In this document: piece after piece, positions 7,399-14,506 of the stretch
How the letters are laid out: every line of letters starts with the position of its first letter
Position numbering within the stretch: the stretch's first letter is position 1
Source of the DNA: Actinomycetes bacterium
GTDB taxonomy: Bacteria; Actinomycetota; Acidimicrobiia; Acidimicrobiales; Acidimicrobiaceae
DNA length: 18,844 nt
Assembly (NCBI GenBank): GCA_021785315.1
Contig: JAJYFX010000004.1
Span: 1 to 18,844 of the forward strand
Direction: 5' to 3'
The notes under the pieces: model-generated
Told to the model about the DNA's origin: nothing
The model's database searches: none
Seen by the model: the letters and a program-made list of their open reading frames with translations, nothing else
Translations under genes and position numbers: made by a program

Positions 7399-8782
7399 TT
7401 ACATGACGGTGCTGCGCCGTGCAGCTCATCCGCCTCTGTATGAGATACAGTTTTGGCTCCTTCAGGCTTCAGTTATCCTGATCGCTTTTATCCATCTGTT
7501 TGTCGATATCAGATTCAGCCATGAAACAGGATTTCCGGACGGAGCCCCGGTAGCTCTTTTGATTATCCCTGTGGGCTATGCCGCGCTGAGATACGGGCTT
7601 TCGGGCTCTGCAGCGACCGGCCTTTGGGCAAGCCTGCTTTGGCTTCCTGATTTGCTTCTTTCTCAAGACAGGGGTCATTCCGGCAACGATCTAGTCAGTC
7701 TGATAATGGTCGATGCAGTTGGATTGTTTGTCGGTCAGCGGGTTGAGGCTGAAAGAATGGCCCGTATACGGGTGGAGGACGCTGCAGTCGAATTAGCGGG
7801 AGTCGAGGATCGCTATCGGCAGCTATTCAATGCCAACAGCGCTCCGATACTGCTTTTTGACGAACTTGGAACCATCATCGATGCCAACCTTGCTGCACAG
7901 AGTGCGTTTGGTAGCGAGGTGGCCGGCCAAAATGACCAGAGGATACTTGGTATTGACATACTTGCCGAAGAACATTCCGGCCAAGTGATCAGTATCGAAG
8001 ATGGGCGAGACTACAGGGTAGATTTAGTCCCGTTAACTACTGACAGTGGAGATCGCACCATTCAGGTGGTTCTTCAGGACATTACCCGTGAACGCAGTGA
8101 AGGCAAACGCATGCGGCATTATGCGGAGCTGGTTGTCAGGGCCGAGGAAGAGCAGCGTCTTCGTCTGGCACGAGAGCTTCACGACGAGCCGCTTCAGGTG
8201 CTGATGTACCTATCCAGACGATTGGCGATGCTGGCTGAGGATCAGGAAATACCGGACAATCTCAAAGACGCACTGCTGGGACTGCGACAACATGTTCTAG
8301 ATGTTGCTATCGGACTGAGGGGTATTGTAACTGGGCTTAGGCCGCCCGCATTGGATCAGCTCGGTTTGGTACCGGCACTCAGAAGCCTGTGCGCCGGTCT
8401 TAAAGACCAGACTGGAATACTTGTGTCACTCCTGGTGACCGGAATACCACTACGCCTACCTTCAGAAGTCGAGCTTGGTATATACCGGATTGCCCAAGAG
8501 TCGGCCAGCAATGTGGTCCGCCACGCAAATGCCGGGGCTCTGACAGTGCTGGTTCAGTTCGACGAAGACTTCCTGAGGCTTGAGATCTCTGATAACGGAC
8601 AGGGATTTGAGCCTGAGAAGCTCGATGAACATACCGGTGAACATCTTGGCGTGATAGGAATGAGAGAGCGGGTAAGACTGCTAGACGGCCAATTTGAGTT
8701 ACGTTCATCATTGAGCGGGGGAACCGTTGTCAAGGCAGTGATACCCATTGTAGGTTCCGAAGCCATTCACAGACACCTGTGA
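7376..8782 (+). CDS. Sensor histidine kinase with membrane, PAS and HisKA_3 domains
   Basis: A 468-residue kinase of the NarX/DegS class. Residues 25-120 hold about four hydrophobic segments with very short loops, so sensing is probably in or near the membrane. A PAS domain covers ~143-240 (RYRQLFNANSAPILLFDE...LQDITRERSE). The HisKA_3 dimerisation helix carries ELHDEPLQVL with phospho-acceptor His269. The ATPase domain has the N box ESASNVVRHA (Asn379), DNGQGF at 406-411 and GVIGMRER at 425-432. The start at 7376 lies inside the regulator gene; GGA sits 7 nt upstream. An ATG at 7403 is the alternative. It pairs with the LuxR-type regulator. No Cys or metal motif in the sensor part reveals the signal; the PAS domain could bind a cofactor. 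Confidence 0.9.
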   Translation: MSRPTRADYMTVLRRAAHPPLYEIQFWLLQASVILIAFIHLFVDIRFSHETGFPDGAPVALLIIPVGYAALRYGLSGSAATGLWASLLWLPDLLLSQDRGHSGNDLVSLIMVDAVGLFVGQRVEAERMARIRVEDAAVELAGVEDRYRQLFNANSAPILLFDELGTIIDANLAAQSAFGSEVAGQNDQRILGIDILAEEHSGQVISIEDGRDYRVDLVPLTTDSGDRTIQVVLQDITRERSEGKRMRHYAELVVRAEEEQRLRLARELHDEPLQVLMYLSRRLAMLAEDQEIPDNLKDALLGLRQHVLDVAIGLRGIVTGLRPPALDQLGLVPALRSLCAGLKDQTGILVSLLVTGIPLRLPSEVELGIYRIAQESASNVVRHANAGALTVLVQFDEDFLRLEISDNGQGFEPEKLDEHTGEHLGVIGMRERVRLLDGQFELRSSLSGGTVVKAVIPIVGSEAIHRHL

Positions 8783-9142
8783 TTCCGGCACCAGGTTATC
8801 GAAGAAAGGAAGACCGACCAGCACTAGTCCGACCGGAAGATCTGCAGTGCCGAAGTACCCCGACATCAACGAGCATCTCACCAAAGAGAAGGCAATTAGT
8901 CATGAGACCCTATCGCTGACCGGTTCAGGATATGGGATCAGGCTTTGTCCACAACTGACCCGAAAATGACCGTACTACGCTCGGCGAATGTGGGCTTTGA
9001 GTTGTGGGAGCCCAATTTCTTCACATGACGTTCTTTTTGAACCCCGACGGATAAACCAGTCTCTCCAAGGTTGTTGTAGGGAACATAGCCAGTTGCGCAA
9101 GCGCTGGTAGATCGCTATTTGTGAGATTTAATGCCGTATTCA
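8783..9142. other. Intergenic region before the cupredoxin cluster
   Basis: About 360 bp with no supported gene, tRNA or strong terminator. It must contain the end of the kinase transcript and probably the promoter of the cupredoxin cluster, but no convincing -35/-10 pair stands out. Confidence 0.35.
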
Positions 9143-9312
9143 CACGGGCATACCACCGTAACATCTCGGATACCAACACCCAGATATTGCAGATAAACCG
9201 AGTTCTTTCCATTCGTAGCATTACCAATGACGTGTTAAACGTGTTGGAGCTTCGAATGAAAGATCGACCGTTCCGTCACCTACTTTAGGGAGGTTTAAAT
9301 GGCAATTTCTTC
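9143..9312. repeat. Dispersed repeat copy 2, upstream of cupredoxin 1
   Basis: Counterpart of 6466-6631 in the same orientation, running up to and slightly past the ATG at 9299. Shared blocks include CATACCACCGTA, TATTGCAGATA, ACCGAGT, CGTAGCATTA, AATGACGTG, GTTGGAGC, GATCGAC and AGGTTTAAA. The position suggests a duplicated upstream regulatory region rather than a coding relic, but a decayed gene on the minus strand cannot be excluded. Confidence 0.6.
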
Positions 9313-9958
9313 AGGGAGATACCTTAGGCCAGGAGCGTTCGCAGGCAGCTTGGCTGCTGTGGCAGCGGGCACCTTGCTGGCCGCTTGCGGATCATCGTCT
9401 GCGGCTTCGTCGAGCACGACTTCAAGTCCTCCAGCTACCACCGAGGCACCAACAACAACTGCGGCACCAACAACCACTACCCAACTGAAGACCTTCCCGG
9501 TCTCGCTGATCGGAAAGATCGATGCCACGTCCGGGGCGCCCGGTACGTTCACCGGAAAGTCAGGATGGCCGGCAGTGGCACCGTCGGTTTTCACGGTCCC
9601 ACAGGGATCTAAAGTCGTACTTACTATTAAGGAGTACGACGATATGAACACTCCTTTGCCAGCAGGAATGCCGTACAACGCGGTAGCAGGTGGAACCGAG
9701 ACAGTTGATGGATCGGCAGTGACATCTGTGCCGAACGCCAAGATATCTCACACTATTACCATTCCAGCTCTTGGAATCAACATCCCTCTACCAATGGCAC
9801 CTCATGGCGGCTACACAACTGTAGCGTTCACCTTTACTCCCACCAAGACCGGCACTTTCACATGGCAGTGCTTCACTCCCTGTGGTGATGGTCCCAATGG
9901 TATGGGCGGCGCGATGGCAACGATGGGCTGGATGCAGGGCAACATCACGGTGTCCTAG
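9299..9958 (+). CDS. Lipoprotein cupredoxin 1, Cys-x3-Cys type
   Basis: This is a 219-residue exported copper-protein candidate. The lipobox LLAAC (Cys30) is followed by a Thr-rich linker (residues 35-62). A cupredoxin-like beta domain follows (~65-219), with FTVPQGSKVVLTI, then ISHTITIPALGINIPL (His151), and a C-terminal binding loop TWQCFTPCGDGPNGMGG with Cys191 and Cys195 and Met202, 206, 209 and 212, ending GWMQGNITV. Such loops hold copper for outer-surface electron transfer. The second Cys replaces the His of a type 1 site. The Cys-x3-Cys resembles CuA, with Met at +7 as in CuA but Pro at +4 where CuA has His. The start has GGGAGG 5 nt upstream. It is the first gene of the cluster. Cupredoxin fold is likely; copper centre type is inferred. 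Confidence 0.82.
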   Translation: MAISSGRYLRPGAFAGSLAAVAAGTLLAACGSSSAASSSTTSSPPATTEAPTTTAAPTTTTQLKTFPVSLIGKIDATSGAPGTFTGKSGWPAVAPSVFTVPQGSKVVLTIKEYDDMNTPLPAGMPYNAVAGGTETVDGSAVTSVPNAKISHTITIPALGINIPLPMAPHGGYTTVAFTFTPTKTGTFTWQCFTPCGDGPNGMGGAMATMGWMQGNITVS

Positions 9959-10023
9959 GGCTTATTCAGGCAGGGCGTGTGTACTAGCGCCCCAGTTCCC
10001 ACCCGCTCTGTCTGAATAATTAA
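9959..10023 (+). other. Long inverted repeat (RNA hairpin 1) between cupredoxins
   Basis: TTATTCAGGCAGGGCG (9962-9977) pairs with CGCTCTGTCTGAATAA (10004-10019): 14 of 16 Watson-Crick pairs, the rest G-U. It extends outward through GGCTTA/TAAGCC with a small bulge. The loop is 26 nt and no T tract follows, so it is not a classic terminator. Confidence 0.6.
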
Positions 10024-10024
10024 G

Positions 10025-10060
10025 CCTGTGGCCGCTGCGAGATTTCGTGGCGGCCACAGG
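10025..10060 (+). other. Second hairpin before cupredoxin 2
   Basis: A perfect 11-bp stem CCTGTGGCCGC / GCGGCCACAGG with a 14-nt loop, directly after hairpin 1 and 22 nt before the AAGGAGG of cupredoxin 2. It has no U tract, so it may set mRNA stability or act as a partial attenuator between the first two cupredoxins. Confidence 0.6.
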
Positions 10061-10096
10061 TGTGAATACCGAAGTGCTAAAGGAGGCAGATAGGAC

Positions 10097-10777
10097 ATGG
10101 AGTTCACGCGGAGGTGCAGGACAATCAAAGGGACCCGAGGCTCGAAGTTGGTGGGAACGATTCGTAACAGGCGAATGGTGATGGTTGGAGCGGCAGGTAC
10201 CGTTGCGACAGCGGCTCTGTTGCTCGCGGGATGCACAAGTTCGGTATCATCATCCCCGGCGCCTGCAGCAAAGGACGTTTCTGTGGTAGGCCCTGCGGTT
10301 GTTCAAGAACAGATGGTCATTCAAACCGGCAAGATGGTTGGAAAGCCGGGTTGGCCGAAATTCAATCCTTCTACCATCTCGTTTCCTGCCGGATCGACTG
10401 TAGATCTGAAAATCATCAATTATGACGATGGAACAGCGCCATTGCCGGCTGCTTCCCCCTGGGGACATGTCTGGGGGTCCGATCCAACATTCGGTGTGGT
10501 AACCGGTGGAAACGAAACGGTAGACGGCAAAGTTGTTACAGAGATTGCAAATAACCTGGTGTCGCACACCGTGACAGTTCCGGGTCTGTTGCTAAACATT
10601 CCCATTCCTGCCGTTCCTTCCGGGCAAAAGTCTGTCACCGTCGATTTTACTTTCCAGGTCAACAAGGCGGGAAAGTATTTCTTCCAGTGCGAGGCTCCCT
10701 GCGGAAGCGGTATGACAGGCAACGGCGGAGCGATGGACACCGTTGGCTGGATGCAGGGCTATTTCAATGTGACCTGA
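10097..10777 (+). CDS. Lipoprotein cupredoxin 2, Cys-x3-Cys type
   Basis: This 226-residue paralog of cupredoxin 1 shares GKxGWPxxxPS, GGxETVDG, SHTxTxPxLxxNIPxP and GGAMxTxGWMQG. The N-terminus is long and basic, and the signal peptide ends in LLLAGC (lipobox Cys46). Ligand candidates are His157, Cys198, Cys202 (FFQCEAPCGSG) and Met206, Met213 and Met219. Where CuA has His at +4 of the second Cys, this protein has Met206. It also has an insert of about 15 residues (WGHVWGSDPTFG) with an extra His124. The ATG at 10097 has AAGGAGG 11 nt upstream; a later Met at residue 27 would still leave a signal peptide. Likely a lipid-anchored electron carrier working with cupredoxin 1 and the Fe-S protein. 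Confidence 0.82.
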   Translation: MEFTRRCRTIKGTRGSKLVGTIRNRRMVMVGAAGTVATAALLLAGCTSSVSSSPAPAAKDVSVVGPAVVQEQMVIQTGKMVGKPGWPKFNPSTISFPAGSTVDLKIINYDDGTAPLPAASPWGHVWGSDPTFGVVTGGNETVDGKVVTEIANNLVSHTVTVPGLLLNIPIPAVPSGQKSVTVDFTFQVNKAGKYFFQCEAPCGSGMTGNGGAMDTVGWMQGYFNVT

Positions 10778-10852
10778 TCAAAGATCGTGTATGACCCTTT
10801 GCTTTGGGGCGTTGGCCAGCAGTTATCGATTGGTTAGAAGGAGGTGGTTACG

Positions 10853-10891
10853 TTGTATGACGAGAACTTCCTAGGAGATGATTCTAAATGA
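10853..10891 (+). CDS. Possible 12-codon leader peptide coupled to the Fe-S gene
   Basis: A strong AAGGAGGT (10838-10845) precedes a TTG at 10853 by 7 nt. The frame reads 12 codons (TTG then YDENFLGDDSK) and stops at TGA 10889-10891, which overlaps the ATG of the Fe-S gene (ATGA). A GTG three codons upstream is in the same frame but lies within the ribosome site. It could be a translational-coupling leader. A chance frame is possible, because the Fe-S gene also has its own weaker GGAGAT site. Confidence 0.35.
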   Translation: MYDENFLGDDSK

Positions 10892-11883
10892 GGAAGCTTT
10901 CAAAGATTTCCAAACAAGCTTCAGTTGAACCTGGTTTGATTCCACTTGAGCCGTGCTCAAGTTCGACCGATGGGCAGGGCTGTCCTGTCCCCGCGGCCGC
11001 CCTGATGGAAGACCCGGCTAAAGACGAAAAGGATTTGTCGAGACGGCGCTTTCTTACAATGTTTGGTGCGGTTGCGGGTGCCACGGCTGTAATAGGTAGC
11101 GGCATGGAGCTGCTTTCATACCGCGCCTATGCCCAGACCCAGCCCACCACTAATGATTGGAGCGGCAGCAGCGGGGTTAGCGGTAGCGGCGCAGCAACTA
11201 TGGCTTCAACAAAAGCGCCAGCCACCCATCAGTGGGCTATGGTCATTGATTTGCGCAATTGTAATGGGTGTAAATCGTGTACTGCTGCATGTCAGAAGGC
11301 CCACTACCTGACTCCAGATCAGACCTGGATCGAAGTCTTTGCGATGACGAACACCAGTGGTCAGACCTATTACTTACCGAGGCCGTGCATGCAATGCGAG
11401 AATCCGCCATGTTTGAATGTTTGCCCGGTGCATGCAACATTTCGAACAGATCAGGGTGTGGTTTTGGTTGATCAGAATCGTTGCATTGGCTGCCGTATGT
11501 GCATGGCCGCATGTCCCTATGAAGCCAGGTATTTCAACTGGAACTCAGACGTGAAATATCCCCCGATTCCAGTGGAGGCCACTCCGGAATTCCCAGTGCC
11601 TCAGCGGCTGGGTACCGTTGGAAAGTGCACATTCTGTGTTGGGAATCTAAACCACGGGCTGCTCTCGGAGTGTGCCGCAGGGTGCTCGATGGGTGTTATA
11701 TACAACGGTGATCTGAAGACGGATGTCGGCGTGAATTCCATGGGAACGACGATCAAGCTTTCGAAGTTTCTCTATGACAACGACGCGGTTGCCTTCAAGC
11801 CCGAGCAAAACACCCACCCCAGAGTCTGGTACATATTGGGACACGGCCAGGACCTTAGCGCCGATTCAGCGGCGAAGTCTTAG
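10888..11883 (+). CDS. Tat-exported 4x[4Fe-4S] ferredoxin subunit (PsrB/DmsB/NrfC-like)
   Basis: This is a 331-residue electron-transfer protein. Residues 51-84 form a twin-arginine signal (SRRRFLTMFGAVAG...AYA) behind an unusually long ~50-residue leader. The mature part has 16 Cys in four sets: 125/128/131/135, 167/170/175/179, 199/202/205/209 and 247/250/262/266, the layout of the iron-sulfur subunits of PsrABC, DmsABC and NrfCD. In those complexes this subunit passes electrons between a catalytic subunit and the membrane NrfD-type protein. Here the NrfD-like gene follows after 16 nt, but no molybdopterin subunit is nearby and cupredoxins flank it. The ATG is supported by GGAGAT upstream. 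Family confidence is high; the electron partner is inferred. Confidence 0.92.
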   Translation: MRKLSKISKQASVEPGLIPLEPCSSSTDGQGCPVPAAALMEDPAKDEKDLSRRRFLTMFGAVAGATAVIGSGMELLSYRAYAQTQPTTNDWSGSSGVSGSGAATMASTKAPATHQWAMVIDLRNCNGCKSCTAACQKAHYLTPDQTWIEVFAMTNTSGQTYYLPRPCMQCENPPCLNVCPVHATFRTDQGVVLVDQNRCIGCRMCMAACPYEARYFNWNSDVKYPPIPVEATPEFPVPQRLGTVGKCTFCVGNLNHGLLSECAAGCSMGVIYNGDLKTDVGVNSMGTTIKLSKFLYDNDAVAFKPEQNTHPRVWYILGHGQDLSADSAAKS

Positions 11884-11899
11884 TGGATAGGGAGGAATC

Positions 11900-13393
11900 G
11901 TGAAAGAGGCAAATATGGACGACAAAGCCCTTCTTATTGAGAAAGGTCATGGGACGGCGGACCATAACGAGCAGGATTGGATCTCTGATGCCCGCAGGGC
12001 TGCAATTGCTCCAACGATTGGGCGTACAAGTGTCAGGTGGCGGCTGGCTGTCACTTTGCTCAGCCTGGTTGTACTGGCTGGAATCGTGGCCTGGATTTAC
12101 CAACTGAAGTATGGGCTTGGTGCGGCAGGTTACAATGACCAGGCATTTTGGGCAGTTTACATCGTTGATGTGGTTGCTTTTATAGGTGTTAGTTACGGTG
12201 GCGCTGTGATCTCAGCAATACTGCGGCTGACGGGCCAGAGTTGGCGGGCACCGCTTACCCGGCTCGCCGAGGGCACTGCACTGGTAACGGTCATTATCGG
12301 CGCGCTTTTCATCTTTCCTCACCTGGGAAGGCCAGAGCGTTTCTGGGAGATACTCGTATATGTGAACACTTCATCTCCTCTGTTTTGGGATTTCGTGGCT
12401 ATAGGGACCTATGTTCTGGCGACGGTAATCTTTTTCTACCTGCCATTGATCCCGGATTTGGCAATTGCGAACAAGATGTTGGGAAGGGCTGATAGGCCTG
12501 TCCGTTACCGGATTTACAGGGCCCTTTCGCTGAAGTGGATGGGCAACGATCGTCAGCGTCGACTGTTGCATGCAGCGTTGACCCTGATATCGCTGATTAT
12601 CATTCCTCTTGCGGTATCGGTTCACTCAGTGCTTTCGTGGGCATTTGCCACCACCAGCAGGCCAGGATGGATGGAAACAGTCTTTCCGCCCTACTTCGTG
12701 ATCGCGGCACTTTACTCAGGCACTGCACTGGTCATCGTCGTTGCTTCAGCTTTCAGGAAGGGTTACCACCTGGAGAGATTCATAACCAAGCGTCACTTTG
12801 TCCGGCTTGGTTACATAATGGCTGCTCTTGGACTCGTCTATGCATATCTTACTATCGCTGATCTCCTCTCCGAGGGTTACACCGGCATTACCAGTGGCTG
12901 GATAAGGGAGACCGTTGTCGGTCGTTATGCCATACCTTTCTGGTTCTATGTGCTTGCCGGAGAGGTGCTTCCGTTAGTTCTAGTGGCAGTGAAGAAGACG
13001 CGCAATATCAAAGGTATGACTATAGCGAGCGTAGGTGTTGTGATAGCACTTTGGGTAAAGCGAATTGTGATTGTTCTCCCACCGGCAACTCAGCCACTTA
13101 TTGGTGGTCAATGGGGTAGCTATCACTTTACCTGGGTATCGATAATGGTCACTATTGCTGGTGTCGCGGCCATACCTTTGGGTTTGATGCTTCTGTTCCG
13201 GTTTATTCCAGTTATGTCAATTGACGAGATGGAGGAGATGGGTGAACTGGGATCCATTGAGCAGGTTTCTGCCCAGACACTTGCGGCCAAAGAACTCATA
13301 CCTGCTGGTGCGTATGACAACGGCAATGGCCATGACAACGGCAATGGCAGCGGCCATGGAGCGGGCATATCTGAAAGGGAGGTGCGACTATGA
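11900..13393 (+). CDS. NrfD/PsrC-like polytopic quinone-interacting membrane protein
   Basis: This 497-residue membrane protein has about ten hydrophobic segments from residue ~48 to ~435. The pattern and length fit the NrfD/PsrC/ActC family, which binds quinone/quinol and docks a periplasmic Fe-S subunit. Recognisable stretches are YGGAVISAILRLTG, FIFPHLGRPERFWEI (a typical LGRPxRFW turn), VHSVLSWAFATTSRPGW and an FPPYFVIAALYSG segment. Hydrophilic residues 1-40 and a Gly/Asn/His tail (DNGNGHDNGNGSGHG) lie outside the membrane. The start is GTG 11900 with GGGAGG 5-6 nt upstream. The stop overlaps the next ATG by 4 nt (ATGA). Together with the Fe-S protein it should form a quinone-to-periplasm electron conduit; direction of electron flow is not evident. 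Confidence 0.9.
   Translation: MKEANMDDKALLIEKGHGTADHNEQDWISDARRAAIAPTIGRTSVRWRLAVTLLSLVVLAGIVAWIYQLKYGLGAAGYNDQAFWAVYIVDVVAFIGVSYGGAVISAILRLTGQSWRAPLTRLAEGTALVTVIIGALFIFPHLGRPERFWEILVYVNTSSPLFWDFVAIGTYVLATVIFFYLPLIPDLAIANKMLGRADRPVRYRIYRALSLKWMGNDRQRRLLHAALTLISLIIIPLAVSVHSVLSWAFATTSRPGWMETVFPPYFVIAALYSGTALVIVVASAFRKGYHLERFITKRHFVRLGYIMAALGLVYAYLTIADLLSEGYTGITSGWIRETVVGRYAIPFWFYVLAGEVLPLVLVAVKKTRNIKGMTIASVGVVIALWVKRIVIVLPPATQPLIGGQWGSYHFTWVSIMVTIAGVAAIPLGLMLLFRFIPVMSIDEMEEMGELGSIEQVSAQTLAAKELIPAGAYDNGNGHDNGNGSGHGAGISEREVRL
13316..13348 (+). repeat. 18-bp tandem repeat in the NrfD-like C-terminal tail
   Basis: GACAACGGCAATGGC occurs at 13316-13330 and 13334-13348, coding two DNGNG units of a flexible Gly/Asn/His tail. 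Confidence 0.8.
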
Positions 13394-13980
13394 AAATTCT
13401 TTCAAGATGGCTCATTGCCGGAGCAGCGACAATTGGTTCGGTGCTGGTTGTCACAGGCACGGCTGCGGCTGCCACTCCACCGAGCAGTACCGCAGCCAAT
13501 TTGTCAGTTCAATCGGTTTCGGCCTCTTCGGTCGATCTGGCCCTTACTGGACAACTTGGATCAGCAGTTTCAGGACAGGAGGTAACCTTTTTTGTGCAGA
13601 CTCAGGAGTTCTCAAGCCACGGATGGATGGCGGTTGGAAGTGCGGTAACCAACTCCCTGGGCGTGGCAACCTATAGTTACATACCGACCTGGACCGGAAC
13701 TGAAGTATTCGGAGCCGCTCTAGGTTCATCGGCTGTGGTAAGTGCACCAAGCGTTACCAAGTCATTTCAAGTCCTTAAGGATCCGACAGGTGTACCTCAA
13801 AGTGCCATCGAGTATACGAGACCGCTCAGTGCGACTGGAGGAGTTTTCGTCAAGAGCCTGCTGACAATAGTTGCGGTAGTGTGGATACTCCTTCTTGGGT
13901 CACTCGCATTGGTGATTCGGCGCATGCCACGCCTGGCAGGAGCGTCGGCTTCTGAGGCTGGCCAAAAGGAAAGGGATTGA
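13390..13980 (+). CDS. Exported Ig-like protein with C-terminal membrane anchor
   Basis: This is a 196-residue protein with a Sec signal (residues 1-28, ending GTAAAA), a beta-rich extracytoplasmic domain (~35-130) and a C-terminal TM at 153-175 followed by a basic stop-transfer RRMPR. The beta domain (QSVSASSVDLALTG, SGQEVTFFVQ, NSLGVATYSYIPTWTG) resembles a bacterial Ig-like domain. It holds no Cys and just one His, so it is not a copper or heme carrier itself. It overlaps the NrfD gene by 4 nt and is followed by cupredoxin 3 after 1 nt, so the three are tightly coupled. It may be a structural or docking subunit of the electron-transfer complex. I do not recognise a named family. Confidence 0.75.
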   Translation: MKILSRWLIAGAATIGSVLVVTGTAAAATPPSSTAANLSVQSVSASSVDLALTGQLGSAVSGQEVTFFVQTQEFSSHGWMAVGSAVTNSLGVATYSYIPTWTGTEVFGAALGSSAVVSAPSVTKSFQVLKDPTGVPQSAIEYTRPLSATGGVFVKSLLTIVAVVWILLLGSLALVIRRMPRLAGASASEAGQKERD

Positions 13981-13981
13981 G

Positions 13982-14506
13982 ATGGCTAATATTCGGTCAA
14001 ATATCAGGAGAAAGGTGTGGACGAAGCAGGCTGTGACTATAGCCGGATTGGCTCTGGTGGGTGGTATCGCAGCTGCTTGCGGCGGCACAACTTCCTCAGC
14101 AAACCAGATGGCCACCATGAATGGCAATGCACCGTGGATGACCATCCCTTCCGCGAATCAAGGCTCTGCTCCAGGTCAGGTGTTAAACGTGACCATTGAG
14201 GACATCACCACGCCCCAGGGATCCCAGCCCGCTTTCGTAGGACCAAACGGGAAGGGTGCTGCCGATCTGTTTAGCGCAACGGCTGGCAAGGAGGTCCAGG
14301 TGGTGGTCCAAAACAAGGATGCAATGCCGCATACCTTTACGGTAACTCAGCTCGGGCTGAACGTTACGATTGCTCCGGAAGGAACTGCCAAGTTCAGTTT
14401 CACCGCCAAAACCGCCGGTACTTACGCTTGGTACTGCGCAATTCCATGTGGCAGCTGGGTAATGAGCAATCCCGGTTATATGAAGGGTGATTTCAAAGTA
14501 GCCTGA
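13982..14506 (+). CDS. Lipoprotein cupredoxin 3, Cys-x3-Cys type
   Basis: This 174-residue lipoprotein cupredoxin has its lipobox Cys33 in GIAAAC. Residues ~65-174 form the domain: EVQVVVQNKDAMPHTFTV (His117), then KFSFTAKTAGTYAWYCAIPCGSWVMSNPGYMKGDFKV with Cys152, Cys156, Met161 and Met167. The DxxPHTFT plus GTYxWYC layout is classic cupredoxin. The expected His after the Cys is replaced by the second Cys, as in cupredoxins 1 and 2, but the loop is six residues shorter and the rest of the protein is only distantly related to them. It is translated right behind the Ig-like gene. A lipid-anchored electron carrier is the likely role; copper centre type is inferred. Confidence 0.83.
   Translation: MANIRSNIRRKVWTKQAVTIAGLALVGGIAAACGGTTSSANQMATMNGNAPWMTIPSANQGSAPGQVLNVTIEDITTPQGSQPAFVGPNGKGAADLFSATAGKEVQVVVQNKDAMPHTFTVTQLGLNVTIAPEGTAKFSFTAKTAGTYAWYCAIPCGSWVMSNPGYMKGDFKVA

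Noticed and set aside
9020..9045. TTCACAT near 9021 as a fourth regulator box
   Set aside because: The second half-site 11 bp away matches in only three bases and no -10 is at the right offset.
9021..9227. 68-codon minus-strand frame in repeat copy 2
   Set aside because: The frame that would match copy 1 contains a stop here; this ORF is in a different frame and not shared.
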